In this document: in pieces, positions 1 through 8,662 of the stretch
Layout of the letters: the number at the start of each line of letters is the position of its first letter
Position numbering within the stretch: the stretch's first letter is position 1
DNA from: Bacillota bacterium
GTDB taxonomy: Bacteria; Bacillota; Clostridia; Christensenellales; UMGS416
Assembly (NCBI GenBank): GCA_023421955.1
Contig: JAEZSE010000027.1
Coordinates: forward strand, 1 to 64,000
Length of the DNA stretch: 64,000 bases
Reading direction: 5' to 3'
The notes under the pieces: generated by a model
The model's input: the letters and a program-made list of their open reading frames with translations, nothing else
The model's database searches: none
What the model was told of the DNA's origin: nothing
Position numbers and translations under genes: made by a program

Positions 1-123
1 AACCTGGGCAGACCGATGAACCCTTCCGATGTGGGCAAGATGGCGGTGCTGCTCGCCAGCGATGACTGCGAGCTCATCAGCGGCTGCGAGATCACGTTGG
101 ACCAGGCTGACATGCTCTACTGA
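1..123 (+). CDS. Short-chain dehydrogenase/reductase, C-terminal end (partial)
   Basis: Reading frame 1 is open from the window edge to a TGA ending at 123 and gives 40 residues. The pattern GRPMNPSDVGKMAVLLASDD followed by LISGCEITLDQADMLY matches the end of classical SDR oxidoreductases, where a G-x-P-x-D-V helix precedes a buried strand and an ITG-x-x-L-x-VDGG-like terminus. Here the usual VDGG is LDQA. The NAD(P)-binding and catalytic parts lie outside the window, so the substrate cannot be guessed. The next gene on the same strand encodes an RraA-like protein 208 bases downstream, but a palindromic repeat separates them, so co-transcription is uncertain. Confidence 0.75.
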   Translation, partial: NLGRPMNPSDVGKMAVLLASDDCELISGCEITLDQADMLY

Positions 124-146
124 CAGCAAATTCGTCTGCTTTTTCC

Positions 147-264
147 AACTCCTTCCGCCCTCTGCGGAGGGCACCTCCCTCAAGAGGGAGGTGAGGAAAA
201 CGTTGTTCTTAGCTCTTTATCCCCTTCATTGAGGGGGATGTCATCCGAAGATGACAGGGGGAGT
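147..264. repeat. Dispersed palindromic repeat, copy 1
   Basis: Two hairpin blocks sit in inverted orientation around a short AT-richer spacer. The right block (about 219-264) reads CCCCTTCATTGAGGGGGATG, then a small TCATC/GATGA hairpin, then CAGGGGGAGTT. The left block is its diverged inverted counterpart, built from CTCCCTCAAGAGGGAG and CCCTCTGCGGAGGG. The same architecture recurs near 16710, 58392, 59760 and 63395. It occupies most of the 124-330 gap, and no gene is seen there. Confidence 0.7.
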
Positions 265-330
265 TAAACGTCAGCATGAATTAATCTGCGTTTCCCTAAC
301 CGAAAACAGAAAATGAAAGGATGAGACAGT

Positions 331-1233
331 ATGAAATTCGATTGTAGGGAAGACATCATCCAACTCACGCCACTGTGGAAGGGCGAGCGGTTTGAAAACG
401 GCAGGCCCAAGGTGTCCGACGACATCCTGCGCCGCATGCGCAACATCACGCTGGAGGAAGCCTGGGGCCCGCTGTGGTCCAAGGGCTACCGCAACCAGTT
501 CCAGGGCGATTTTCGGATCGTGCACCCCGGCAAGAAGCTGGTAGGCCGCGCTGTGACCACCGTGATGGTGCCTTTGCGCCCCGATTTGCATGACACACTG
601 CTCAAATATGGCCACGAGTGCGAAGGCCGCAAGGGCTTCTTCAACCAATGGGTTGTGGACCAATTGGGTGAAGACGATGTGGTGATTGTGGACCTGTTTG
701 ACAAAATCTTCCAGGGCACCTATGTGGGCGGCAACCTATCCACCGCCATTGCCACCCGCACCAAGCGGGGCGGGGCTGTGGTGTGGGGCGGCGTGCGCGA
801 TCTGGAGCAGATCCTGGAGATCCAGGGCTCCAACACTTTTTATCGTGGCAACGACCCCACCGGCATTGCCGAGGTCACGATGACGGGCATGAACGTGCCT
901 TGCCGCATTGGCAACGCTATCTGCCTGCCCGGCGACGTAGTGCTGGGCACCCAGTCCGGCGTGATCTTCATCCCGCCGCACCTGGCTGAGGAAGTGGTGG
1001 TGAACGCCGAGAAGTCGCATATCCGCGACGTGTGGGGTTTCATCCGACTGGATGAGAAGATTTACTCCACCGCACAGATAGACACGCCTTGGACCGTGCC
1101 GATGTGGGAGGACTTCATCCACTGGTTCGAGACAGACCCGCAGGCCGCCGAATACCGGCACCTCGAGTGGGTTGAAGAGCTCACGGAGGCGCAGAACCGC
1201 GCTGAGGGTGTGGATTCTCAGGTCAGGCTCTAG
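331..1233 (+). CDS. RraA-like / HMG-aldolase-type family protein
   Basis: This 300-residue protein belongs to the RraA-like fold (often annotated as 4-hydroxy-4-methyl-2-oxoglutarate aldolase or, wrongly, as dimethylmenaquinone methyltransferase). Visible signatures are GGAVVWGGVRDLEQI around residues 147-161, which corresponds to the GG-x-V-x-DG-x-x-RD metal/substrate motif with W-G-G in place of the usual DG, and PGDVVLGTQSGVIFIPP around residues 203-219. The family includes class II pyruvate aldolases that cleave or decarboxylate oxo-acids with a divalent metal, and catalytically silent RNase E regulators. The N-terminal 60 and C-terminal 60 residues extend the usual 160-230 residue core. 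GAAAGGATGAG lies just upstream of the ATG. With an SDR gene upstream, a role in sugar-acid or oxo-acid catabolism is an inference. Confidence 0.75.
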   Translation: MKFDCREDIIQLTPLWKGERFENGRPKVSDDILRRMRNITLEEAWGPLWSKGYRNQFQGDFRIVHPGKKLVGRAVTTVMVPLRPDLHDTLLKYGHECEGRKGFFNQWVVDQLGEDDVVIVDLFDKIFQGTYVGGNLSTAIATRTKRGGAVVWGGVRDLEQILEIQGSNTFYRGNDPTGIAEVTMTGMNVPCRIGNAICLPGDVVLGTQSGVIFIPPHLAEEVVVNAEKSHIRDVWGFIRLDEKIYSTAQIDTPWTVPMWEDFIHWFETDPQAAEYRHLEWVEELTEAQNRAEGVDSQVRL

Positions 1234-1248
1234 TCATATTCAAGCTGC

Positions 1249-1277
1249 GGGGGTGGGCAATTGTCCACCCCCATTTT
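1249..1277 (+). terminator. Rho-independent terminator after the RraA-like gene
   Basis: The arms GGGGGTGG (1249-1256) and CCACCCCC (1265-1272) form a perfect 8-bp stem, extended by G-T and C-G pairs into the loop. The stem is followed by ATTTTG. It ends the transcript starting upstream of 331. Confidence 0.75.
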
Positions 1278-1339
1278 GTATCATTCATCACCCAAACCAC
1301 GGTTTTTATACATTTTCTCAACACACCTGGAAATTGTCA

Positions 1340-1348
1340 TGCTATAAT
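1340..1348 (+). promoter_or_regulatory. Extended -10 promoter for the VWA/TelA operon
   Basis: TGCTATAAT is a perfect extended -10 element (TG at 1340-1341, TATAAT at 1343-1348), 50 bases before the chosen start at 1398. No good -35 is visible, as is common with extended -10 promoters. Confidence 0.55.
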
Positions 1349-1397
1349 AATTCCATAAATTAACGCTATGAATGGTTTATCTTCATCTGGAGGCAAA

Positions 1398-2150
1398 ATG
1401 GGTTTGCAGAAGGGCACTGTTACCAAACTGATCCTTTTCAACGGCGTCCTCATCGCAGTGAACGTGGCGCTGTTTTCCAGAGCATTCCTGGGCCTCAGTC
1501 TCTTGGGTGGAGGTGCTTTGGAGTCGGCAGCGGGATTTGCCACTATTGTGGTGAGCGCGGTGCTGTTCTTCTATGTAAATCTGCAAATCATCAACGCACC
1601 CGCAAAGAAGATAGACCCCAAGGCGCTGCTTGATAAACTGGGAAGCCTGGAGTCCTGCCATGAGGCGCTGGGTCGCATTGGGTATGTGGGCACGTTTTCT
1701 GTGAAGATCGGTGAGATTCGCGAGCAAATCGAAAATATGCAAAGGAAGAAGGAGCTTATCCGCGATATCCTGTTGCAGAAGTTCAATGATACAGAGATGA
1801 GTTACCAAAAGTTCAAGGCCATCGTGGACAGTGCCGAGAAGGTGATGGTGATCAACATCCGCAGCATCATCAACCGGATTTATGCCTTTGACGAAGAGGA
1901 ATATGATGCGCTGGCAAGGGGCAAGTCCCGCTTCAGCAAGGCCATTGCCGAGCAGAAACTGGCGATCTTTCGGGAATACATCGATTATGTGGGCAATGCC
2001 GTAGAGGATAATGACGAGATCCTATTGCGGCTGGACAAGCTGCTGTTTGAGATCTCCAAGTTCAACAGCGTGGACGAGGGAGAGCTGGAAGGCATGCAGG
2101 CGCTGAAAGAGCTGGATCAGCTGATCACCGACACGAAGTGGTATCGATAA
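1398..2150 (+). CDS. Two-TM membrane protein with helical cytosolic part, partner of VWA/TelA
   Basis: This is a 250-residue protein that I do not recognise by name. Two hydrophobic segments lie near the N-terminus (roughly residues 10-28 and 38-62), followed by a charged helical region with coiled-coil character (EIREQIENMQRKKELIRDIL around residue 105). An ATG at 1368 is in frame but has no ribosome site; the ATG at 1398 follows TGGAGG at 1388-1393 and is preferred. It is the first gene of a tight operon: 13 bases separate it from the VWA gene, which is 19 bases from a TelA gene. The helical part is compatible with a scaffold for the TelA-like coiled coil, but that is inference. Confidence 0.7.
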   Translation: MGLQKGTVTKLILFNGVLIAVNVALFSRAFLGLSLLGGGALESAAGFATIVVSAVLFFYVNLQIINAPAKKIDPKALLDKLGSLESCHEALGRIGYVGTFSVKIGEIREQIENMQRKKELIRDILLQKFNDTEMSYQKFKAIVDSAEKVMVINIRSIINRIYAFDEEEYDALARGKSRFSKAIAEQKLAIFREYIDYVGNAVEDNDEILLRLDKLLFEISKFNSVDEGELEGMQALKELDQLITDTKWYR

Positions 2151-2163
2151 CTGGAGGAGCGAA

Positions 2164-3852
2164 ATGAAAAAGAAATCAGGAGTTGTATTCATCATCCTGG
2201 CCCTGGGCCTGGTGGTGTTCGGCGGGGTGTTTGGCATCATCACCCTCACGCAGAACATCGGTAAAAACCAAAGCCAGATCACCGAGGAGCAGGCGGTTGA
2301 GACAATGAACCGGCTGCACCGGCGCATCAATGTGGGCACACTCGATCCCGTGAAGGAGCCTGTGGAGCTGGAACCGGCAAATTTGAAAGATGCCCTGCCC
2401 GATATCTCGAAATATCCCCAGCAGGTGCAGGCGACCTCCGCGCTCTCCGTGGAGATCATCTCCTCCACAGAGAAGGCTGGCAGCGGTAACGACGGCTGGC
2501 TGGTGGACATGGCCAATCGTTTCAACAGCTCTGGCGCCACTGTTGGCGGCAAGCCGGTGTCGGTGAGCATCCGCGGCATTGCCTCTGGCGCGGCCTGTGA
2601 CTATATCTCCTCCGGCAAATACCTGCCAGATGCATTCAGCCCCAGCAATGAGCTGTGGGGTGACGACCTGAAAGCAAAGGGCATCGATGTAACGCTTGTG
2701 GAAAAACGGCTGTGCGGCAACGTGGCCGGCATCGCGCTTTCCAAAAGCAAGCGGGACGAGATCGTGGCCAAATACGGCTCCGTCAGCGTGAAGACTGTGG
2801 CGGAAGCCACCGCAGCCGGCGAGATCACAATGGGCTACACCAACCCATTTGCCAGCTCCACCGGAGCCAACTTTTTGATGTCGTTGCTCTATACGTATGA
2901 CAAAGCTAACCCGACCAGTGAGGCAGCTGCTTCGGAGTTTATCAAGTTCCAGGCAAACGTGCCCTTTGTGGCTTACACCACACTCCAGATGAAGGACTCG
3001 GTGAAATCCGGCGTGCTGGACGGGTTTGTGTTTGAGGCGCAGCAATTCGCCAACTCGCCTGATGTGAACACCGAGTATGTGTTCACACCCTACGGTGTGC
3101 GCCATGATAGCCCTGTGTATGAGATCGGTAAGCTTTCGGAGGAAAAGAAGCAGGTTTTGCAGCTGTTCATTGATTACTGTAAAACCCCGAATGCCCAGCA
3201 AGCGGCCACCAAATGCGGCTTCAACCGGCACGATGACTACAAAATGGAATTGTCAGATGTGAACGGCGCCAAGCTTGCCCAGGCCCAGAAGCTATGGAAG
3301 GATAAGAAGGACAGCAACCGCGACATCATCGCTGTGTTTGTTGCAGATACCTCCGGCAGCATGGACGGTGAGCCGCTGAACAAATTGAAGACATCGCTCA
3401 TCAGCGGTGCCAACTACATCGGCGCGGATTGCTCTGTTGGGCTGGTTACTTTCTCCAGCAATGTGGATGTTGCTCTGCCGATCGGCAAATTTGACCTGAA
3501 CCAGCGCTCTCTTTTCACCGGCGCGGTGAAAAACATGAGCGCCGGTGGCGGCACAGCGATGTTTGACGCCATAGTCGTGGCCGAAAAGATGCTGCAGGAT
3601 GCCAAGGCAAGCAACCCCAACGCCAAGCTCATGCTCTTTGTGCTCACCGACGGTGAATCCAACCAGGGCAGCACGCTTAAAGACACACGCAGGATGATCG
3701 AGGGCTTGCAGGTGCCTGTCTACACGATTGGCTACAATGCCAACATCGACGCGCTTGCGGCGGTCTCAAAGATCAACGAGGCGGCCAGCATCAACGCTGA
3801 CACCGACGATGTTGTTTACAAGATCCAAAACCTGTTCAACGCTGAATTCTGA
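2164..3852 (+). CDS. Membrane-anchored solute-binding-like / VWA domain protein
   Basis: This 562-residue protein starts with a short KKK leader and one strong membrane segment (about residues 8-30) that probably anchors it with the rest outside. Residues about 90-340 resemble an extracellular solute-binding fold of the type found with VWA domains (FNSSGATVGGKPVSVSIRGI, later AEATAAGEITMGYTNPFAS). Residues about 385-560 form a von Willebrand factor A domain with an intact MIDAS metal site: DTSGS near residue 395, a GGTAMFDA threonine, and LTDGES. Ribosome site GGAGGAGCG precedes the ATG. Genes before and after are a two-TM protein and TelA. The combination suggests a metal-dependent adhesion or assembly module at the envelope. 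The operon may respond to envelope or oxyanion stress, but no substrate can be read from the sequence. Confidence 0.8.
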   Translation: MKKKSGVVFIILALGLVVFGGVFGIITLTQNIGKNQSQITEEQAVETMNRLHRRINVGTLDPVKEPVELEPANLKDALPDISKYPQQVQATSALSVEIISSTEKAGSGNDGWLVDMANRFNSSGATVGGKPVSVSIRGIASGAACDYISSGKYLPDAFSPSNELWGDDLKAKGIDVTLVEKRLCGNVAGIALSKSKRDEIVAKYGSVSVKTVAEATAAGEITMGYTNPFASSTGANFLMSLLYTYDKANPTSEAAASEFIKFQANVPFVAYTTLQMKDSVKSGVLDGFVFEAQQFANSPDVNTEYVFTPYGVRHDSPVYEIGKLSEEKKQVLQLFIDYCKTPNAQQAATKCGFNRHDDYKMELSDVNGAKLAQAQKLWKDKKDSNRDIIAVFVADTSGSMDGEPLNKLKTSLISGANYIGADCSVGLVTFSSNVDVALPIGKFDLNQRSLFTGAVKNMSAGGGTAMFDAIVVAEKMLQDAKASNPNAKLMLFVLTDGESNQGSTLKDTRRMIEGLQVPVYTIGYNANIDALAAVSKINEAASINADTDDVVYKIQNLFNAEF

Positions 3853-3871
3853 TATGCGGGAGGGACACACA

Positions 3872-5008
3872 ATGGATTTTTCAATGCAGGTTGCAAGCCC
3901 CGAGGAGATCAAAAAGGAAGTGGCTCTTGCCACGGCCACGCCGCCGGAAGAGTTGGACAAGCTCAGGGAGCAGGCGAAGAATAACGCCCTGTCGCTCATG
4001 CAGATCGACATGGACTCGCTGCCGGACAAGCGCAGTGTGGTGAAGGGCATTGAGAGCTTTGGGCTGGAGACCATGCAGAAGTCCTCCCAGAAGAACTCGC
4101 TGCTCACTGTGACTGTGGGCAAGCTTTCTCAGGCAGGTGGCGACGGCGGGCAGGTGTCCAAGAGCCTGCTGGACCTGCACCGGGAGATCAAAGACCTGGA
4201 CCCGAGCCTGGTGGACTTTGCCAAGACGGGCGTGTTGGGTGCGATCTTCAACCCAATCCGGGCCTATTTCCAGAAATATGAGAAGTCTGAAAACGTCATT
4301 GCTGATATCGTTGTCTCGTTGGATAAGGGCCGCGCCGTGCTGGTCAATGACAACACCACGCTGGAGATTGAGGAGAACAACCTGCGCGAGCTCTCCAAGC
4401 GGATCAGCAAGGAAATTGAGCTGGGCACGCTGATGGATGAGTATCTGGCTGTGGAGATTGAAAAGGCACAGGCCGCCGGTGAGGACGCCGACAAGATCAA
4501 GTTTGTGCAGGAGGAGATCCTCTTCCCCTTGCGGCAGAAGCTGATGGACATGCAGCAGCTGATCGTGGTGAACCACCAGGGTGTGATTGCCATGGAAATC
4601 ATCCGCCGCAACAACAAGGAGCTGATCCGGGGTGTGGACCGGGCCAAGAACGTGACCATCACTGCCCTGCGCACTGCCGTGATGGTGGCCAGCGCCCTCT
4701 ACAACCAGCGGATCGTCTTGAAAAAGATTCAATTGCTTAATGAGACGACCAACAATATCATCAGCTCCACCTCCAAGATGCTCAAGGAGCAGGGCACGGA
4801 GATCCAAACCCAGTCCATGCAGACCGGTGTGTCGGTGGAAACACTCCGTGAATCCTATAAGGATCTGATCGACGCGCTGGAAGCGATCAGCATCTACAAG
4901 CAACAGGCGCTGCCGGTGATGAAGCAGACCATCGAAACCTTCAAGGTGATGGCTGCCGAGGGTGAGGAGCAGATCCGCAAGCTGGAAAAGGGCAGCGCGA
5001 TGAACTAA
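3872..5008 (+). CDS. TelA/toxic anion resistance family protein
   Basis: This 378-residue, almost entirely helical protein matches the TelA family (tellurite and toxic anion resistance). Typical features are the central DPSLVDFAKTGVLGAIFNPIRAYFQKYEK stretch, the long charged helices with ENNLRELSKRI, a conserved block around MDMQQLIVVNHQGVIAMEIIRRNNKELIRGVDRAKN, and VTITALRTAVMVASALYNQRIVLKKI. There is no signal peptide or membrane segment, so it is cytosolic and probably works with the membrane partners encoded upstream. ATG at 3872 follows GGGAGGGA; the upstream in-frame ATG at 3854 lacks such a site. Most TelA proteins are not proven tellurite resistance factors, so the name describes family only. 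It is the last gene of the operon, followed by a terminator. Confidence 0.88.
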   Translation: MDFSMQVASPEEIKKEVALATATPPEELDKLREQAKNNALSLMQIDMDSLPDKRSVVKGIESFGLETMQKSSQKNSLLTVTVGKLSQAGGDGGQVSKSLLDLHREIKDLDPSLVDFAKTGVLGAIFNPIRAYFQKYEKSENVIADIVVSLDKGRAVLVNDNTTLEIEENNLRELSKRISKEIELGTLMDEYLAVEIEKAQAAGEDADKIKFVQEEILFPLRQKLMDMQQLIVVNHQGVIAMEIIRRNNKELIRGVDRAKNVTITALRTAVMVASALYNQRIVLKKIQLLNETTNNIISSTSKMLKEQGTEIQTQSMQTGVSVETLRESYKDLIDALEAISIYKQQALPVMKQTIETFKVMAAEGEEQIRKLEKGSAMN

Positions 5009-5042
5009 GAGCATCGAAAAGCCGCAGAAAGGAAGATTTAGG

Positions 5043-5070
5043 GCCGTCGCACCTGCGACGGCTTCTTCTA
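5043..5070 (+). terminator. Rho-independent terminator after telA-like gene
   Basis: GCCGTCGC (5043-5050), loop ACCT and GCGACGGC (5055-5062) form a perfect 8-bp hairpin, followed by TTCTTCTA. It closes the operon begun at 1398. Confidence 0.85.
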
Positions 5071-5185
5071 TCTGGTATTGTAATAATCGTGGTAATAGAC
5101 AGTAATTCTGTGAAACCGTTTATTCTTTCCTTCCAATTCCTTCTTTTGTATAATCGCCATATATGGATATCGGGAGGATACTGGG

Positions 5186-8149
5186 ATGCTGGAACAGATC
5201 ACGGCGCGTGGATTGGCAGAAACACCGGAACAGCTTTTACGGCGGGTTTTTCATGGCCTGTTGGATGAGCGGCTTGCGGCGGACGCACATTTCCGCGACG
5301 CTTCCCTGAATGCCGTGATCGGTGTGGGAAACCTGGCCTGCAAGGCCCCTGTTGTGATGGAGCTGCTCAAGAATTCCGCCGTAGCGGAATTCCTGGTTCA
5401 TTTGCCCGGCGGGTCAGCGCTGCTGCTGGCCGATGGCGCCGGCGGGGCCAGGCTTTTCACGAGCAGCGGCGAGATCCTTGAAGCAGAGCTACCGGCGTCG
5501 GTGGCTGCCGCGGTTTCCGCGGTGGTGAAGGATTCCGCCCGTTGGGCCGGCGAGGTGAACGAGCTGGGTGAGCATGTGGTGGATCTTCGAACGCCACCAC
5601 CTGGCCCCCACTTTAACGTGAACCTGTTGATGGGCAACCGTGTGGGCTTCCCCCACGCACTTCAGACCACGCCTAAAAGCGTGGTGGACCGGCTGGGCAG
5701 GGGAGCTTTCCGCAGCCACGCCGCCACGCAGGTACTTGCTACCCGGTGGGACATGCGCCAGGAGGAAAACGGCTTCCCTGCCAATCGGCAGTTTTATCTG
5801 GTAGAGGGCGGTAAGAAGCTTTTCTACTCGGCAGAGCCGGGAGCAGCCAACATTGTTTCCGCCACTTGCACCCACTCCCAGAACCATACGGTGATCCGTT
5901 ATGAGACGAACTGCGGCCTTTCTATCGAGCGCACGATTTTCATCCTGCCCCACGAGGCTGGTATGCCGCTGGCCACCGAGGTGCAGCGCGTCCATGTGGA
6001 AAACAGGGGAGCGGGGGCTCGCAGCCTCCGGATTGTCTACACCGGCATGTTTGGCACCAACGCCGACCACGCTGTGTTTGAGGATGTGCTTTATAGCAAC
6101 GTGATCATGCAGTCGCGGATCCTGCGCGACAGCCAGGGCCATATGGTGGCTGTGAGCCCCGACTATTACCCGGAGTATTGCAAAAAGGATGTGCGCTTTC
6201 ACTCGATGCTGGTGCGTAGTGATGGGGCGGTGGCTTACCCCACCGAGTTTTGCATGAATTGCACCGAGTTTTTGGGCAACGGCACGCTGGAAAACCCGGA
6301 AAGCCTGCCCCGCCTCAGCAACAGCTTTTACCGCAAAGGCCCTGGCTTTTTTGCCCTGGCGGCTCCCATCGAGCTTGCGGCAGGCTCAGCAGCTGTGGTG
6401 GACAACTTCACGGGCCTTGTTTCCAGCCGTACCAACCCCGCATTTGATGACACCACCACCGAGCGTGAAATTGAAGCGCTGGTTCAGAAGTATCGGGCTC
6501 AGGGCCAGGTGGAGCAGGCACTGCAGGCAGTGAAGGATTTCGGTCAGGCGTTCTGCGGCTATTTGCAGGTGGAGTCTTCCGACGGCCAGTTTGACGCCTA
6601 TGTAAACCGCAACCTGCCATTCCAGGTGCTGTATCAGACGTTTGTGTCCCGTTCCTTCTGCCAGACGCAGAAAGGCCAGCGGGAGATCGGTTTCCGCGAG
6701 ATCCAGGACATCTTTGCCAGCATGCAATACCTGGTGGGTATGGGCATGGCCGGGTTTGTGAAGGACCTGCTCAAGGAGTGGTGCGCCAAGGTGTTTGAGT
6801 TTGGCTTTGCCTACCACAACTTCTTCTGGGTGGGCAAAGAGCCCGGCGTCTGGTCCGATGATGGCCTGTGGTTCATCCAGGCTGCCAGCCGCTACATCGG
6901 CATCACCGGCGACATGGGCTTTTTGGATGAGCAATGTGAGATCGCCGGTATCAATCCTGCGAAAACCCGCACGGTGTTTGAAACGATGCTGGCAATCCTG
7001 CGCTATTCCGGCGAGATCTCTGTTGGCAAGCACTGCATCCCGCTGCTGGACCGGGCCGACTGGAACGATTGCCTGTCGCTGGATAACGATTACGCAGACG
7101 GCATTGTCAAGGAAAAGCTCTACCGGCAGCAATTGGAGAAGGGCGGCAAGTTCGGCGATCGACTGGAGAGCAATTGGTCGGAAAGCGTTATGAACGGTTT
7201 CCTGCTCAAGCTAGCCATTGACCAGACGGCAGAAATGGCGGCTGGAAAGGGCGATGAAACGACCAAGGCGAGGCTGGAGGCGTTGTCTCAAAAGCTTTAT
7301 GACAGCCTGCAGCAAAACGCATGGAAGGGCGACTTCTTCGCCAGGGTGCTGCTGAACCGTTACCCCGGCGGGGAGTATACCTATCTGGGTGCTGCCGGAG
7401 ACGGCCTTTCCGGCGACCCGGCCATCGGTGGTGCATATTTCCTCAATTCCTTCAACTGGGCGGTGTTGTGCGGTGCAGCCACCGAGCCGCAGATTGCCAC
7501 GATGCTGGACACGATGGAGGCAACGCTCAAAACGCCCTACGGCTTGAAATTGATGAGCCCGGCTGATCTGGAGCGCATCTCCAGCAACACGGCCACCGGC
7601 CACTATTTCCCCGGTGACCGCGAAAACGGCGCCGTGTTCAAACACGCCAGCATGATGGCTGCCGCTGCGATGGTCAAAGCCGCCAAGGAGGTGACCGATC
7701 AGGCCCTTGCCGAGCGTCTCTGCAGCCTGGCCTGGTGGATGATCGACCTGGTGCTGCCCTACCGCACGATGGAGCATCCCTATGAAACCGCGGGAAACCC
7801 CCGGTTCTGCACACAATACAACAACAGCCAGACCGGCGAGAACATCGGGCCCATGCTCAGCGGCACTGCCACATGGTTGAACCTCACGCTGCTTTCCGCC
7901 TGGGGGCTGGAGGCAGACACCGAGGGCTTTGCGCCCGATCCTGTGCTGCGACCGGAGCAGACCGATGTCACACTCCATGTGAACATGGGGCGGGCTCAAT
8001 GTCGGATCTCAATTACAAAACCTGTGGGGTTCCGCCGCGTGAAAGACGGCAATGTAACAATCCTGCTGGATGGAAAACCGCTTTCTGGATGCCGCGTGCC
8101 GCTCTACACTGACGGCAAGCTGCATGAGGTGGAGATTCATTTTCAATAA
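5186..8149 (+). CDS. GH94-like glycoside phosphorylase / GH36-type glycosyl hydrolase domain protein
   Basis: This 987-residue protein has the layout of GH94-type disaccharide phosphorylases: an N-terminal beta-sandwich, a helical linker and an (alpha/alpha)6 catalytic barrel. The linker and barrel start at YVNRNLPFQVLYQTFVSRSFC near residue 472 and continue with GFREIQDIFASMQYL, the counterpart of the GFRDQLQD motif. DRADWNDCLSLDNDYADG near residue 628 corresponds to the family's catalytic DWNDG aspartate motif, with C instead of G. Near the end come FPGDRENGAVFKHASMM and GENIGPMLSGTATWLNL. It is longer than cellobiose or chitobiose phosphorylases (about 800 residues), so the glucan specificity is unknown. 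No signal peptide is seen; the site is cytosolic. GGGAGGA lies 7 bases before the ATG. Confidence 0.75.
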   Translation: MLEQITARGLAETPEQLLRRVFHGLLDERLAADAHFRDASLNAVIGVGNLACKAPVVMELLKNSAVAEFLVHLPGGSALLLADGAGGARLFTSSGEILEAELPASVAAAVSAVVKDSARWAGEVNELGEHVVDLRTPPPGPHFNVNLLMGNRVGFPHALQTTPKSVVDRLGRGAFRSHAATQVLATRWDMRQEENGFPANRQFYLVEGGKKLFYSAEPGAANIVSATCTHSQNHTVIRYETNCGLSIERTIFILPHEAGMPLATEVQRVHVENRGAGARSLRIVYTGMFGTNADHAVFEDVLYSNVIMQSRILRDSQGHMVAVSPDYYPEYCKKDVRFHSMLVRSDGAVAYPTEFCMNCTEFLGNGTLENPESLPRLSNSFYRKGPGFFALAAPIELAAGSAAVVDNFTGLVSSRTNPAFDDTTTEREIEALVQKYRAQGQVEQALQAVKDFGQAFCGYLQVESSDGQFDAYVNRNLPFQVLYQTFVSRSFCQTQKGQREIGFREIQDIFASMQYLVGMGMAGFVKDLLKEWCAKVFEFGFAYHNFFWVGKEPGVWSDDGLWFIQAASRYIGITGDMGFLDEQCEIAGINPAKTRTVFETMLAILRYSGEISVGKHCIPLLDRADWNDCLSLDNDYADGIVKEKLYRQQLEKGGKFGDRLESNWSESVMNGFLLKLAIDQTAEMAAGKGDETTKARLEALSQKLYDSLQQNAWKGDFFARVLLNRYPGGEYTYLGAAGDGLSGDPAIGGAYFLNSFNWAVLCGAATEPQIATMLDTMEATLKTPYGLKLMSPADLERISSNTATGHYFPGDRENGAVFKHASMMAAAAMVKAAKEVTDQALAERLCSLAWWMIDLVLPYRTMEHPYETAGNPRFCTQYNNSQTGENIGPMLSGTATWLNLTLLSAWGLEADTEGFAPDPVLRPEQTDVTLHVNMGRAQCRISITKPVGFRRVKDGNVTILLDGKPLSGCRVPLYTDGKLHEVEIHFQ

Positions 8150-8155
8150 AAACAA

Positions 8156-8187
8156 CGCACCCCCACCAAGAACTCGGTGGGGGTGCG
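8156..8187 (-). terminator. Terminator between convergent genes
   Basis: CGCACCCCCACC (8156-8167) pairs perfectly over 12 bp with GGTGGGGGTGCG (8176-8187). On the minus strand the stem is followed by a T-rich run (GTTGTTTTTATTG), so it best serves the 8207-8650 gene; on the plus strand the tail is weak but the hairpin may also stop the gene ending at 8149. Confidence 0.75.
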
Positions 8188-8206
8188 CGATTTATGAACT
8201 ATATGA

Positions 8207-8650
8207 TCAACCTTTCTCTACCTCCAGGCGGCACTGCTTGCCATCCCAGAGCGTTTCCTGCACGGTATAGGTGAGTTGCCCGTCCAGCCCCTTCATCATG
8301 CCTTCCATCGGGTCCAGGCAGTAGATGTGGCAGGGGCTTGGGGCACCCATCCGTTTGGCCATCGCGCAGAGCATGCAACTTGTGGCCACAGCGGTGAAGC
8401 CGTTGCCGTCCTCCTTGGGTGAGATCACCCAGTTGGCGCAGCCCATCAGGTCGGTCAGCGCCGGGATCACACCCTTTGCAGTTTCGATGCCCAGCTGCCT
8501 GGCCCGCACAGCGCCGGTCAGCAGTTGTTCCTGCCTCTTGGCTGCTTCCACCTTCTCCAACACCCCTTCGCGGCCCATCCGCAGCACCGCGTCTGCCAGC
8601 GCCCCCGCGTAGATTGCTTGCAGGAGTTTCATCTTTTCCAATGCTTCCAT
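8207..8650 (-). CDS. Possible L-2-amino-thiazoline-4-carboxylic acid hydrolase family protein
   Basis: This 147-residue protein lies directly downstream of a TetR regulator gene on the same strand, 12 bases after its stop. The second half contains FTAVATSCMLCAMAKRMGAPSPCHIYCLDPMEGMM, with several cysteines and the CxxD-like ending seen in the ATC hydrolase family (PF14196), members of which often sit next to TetR genes. The assignment rests on this pattern alone and the substrate is open. AGGGG lies one base before an ATG at 8656 but 7 bases before the ATG at 8650, which is therefore chosen. Confidence 0.5.
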   Translation of the reverse strand: MEALEKMKLLQAIYAGALADAVLRMGREGVLEKVEAAKRQEQLLTGAVRARQLGIETAKGVIPALTDLMGCANWVISPKEDGNGFTAVATSCMLCAMAKRMGAPSPCHIYCLDPMEGMMKGLDGQLTYTVQETLWDGKQCRLEVEKG

Positions 8651-8662
8651 TGTCATTCCCCT

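Noticed and set aside
3881..5014. 377-codon minus-strand frame opposite the TelA gene
   Set aside because: Leu/His/Gln-rich shadow of a clearly recognisable TelA protein, no initiation signal.
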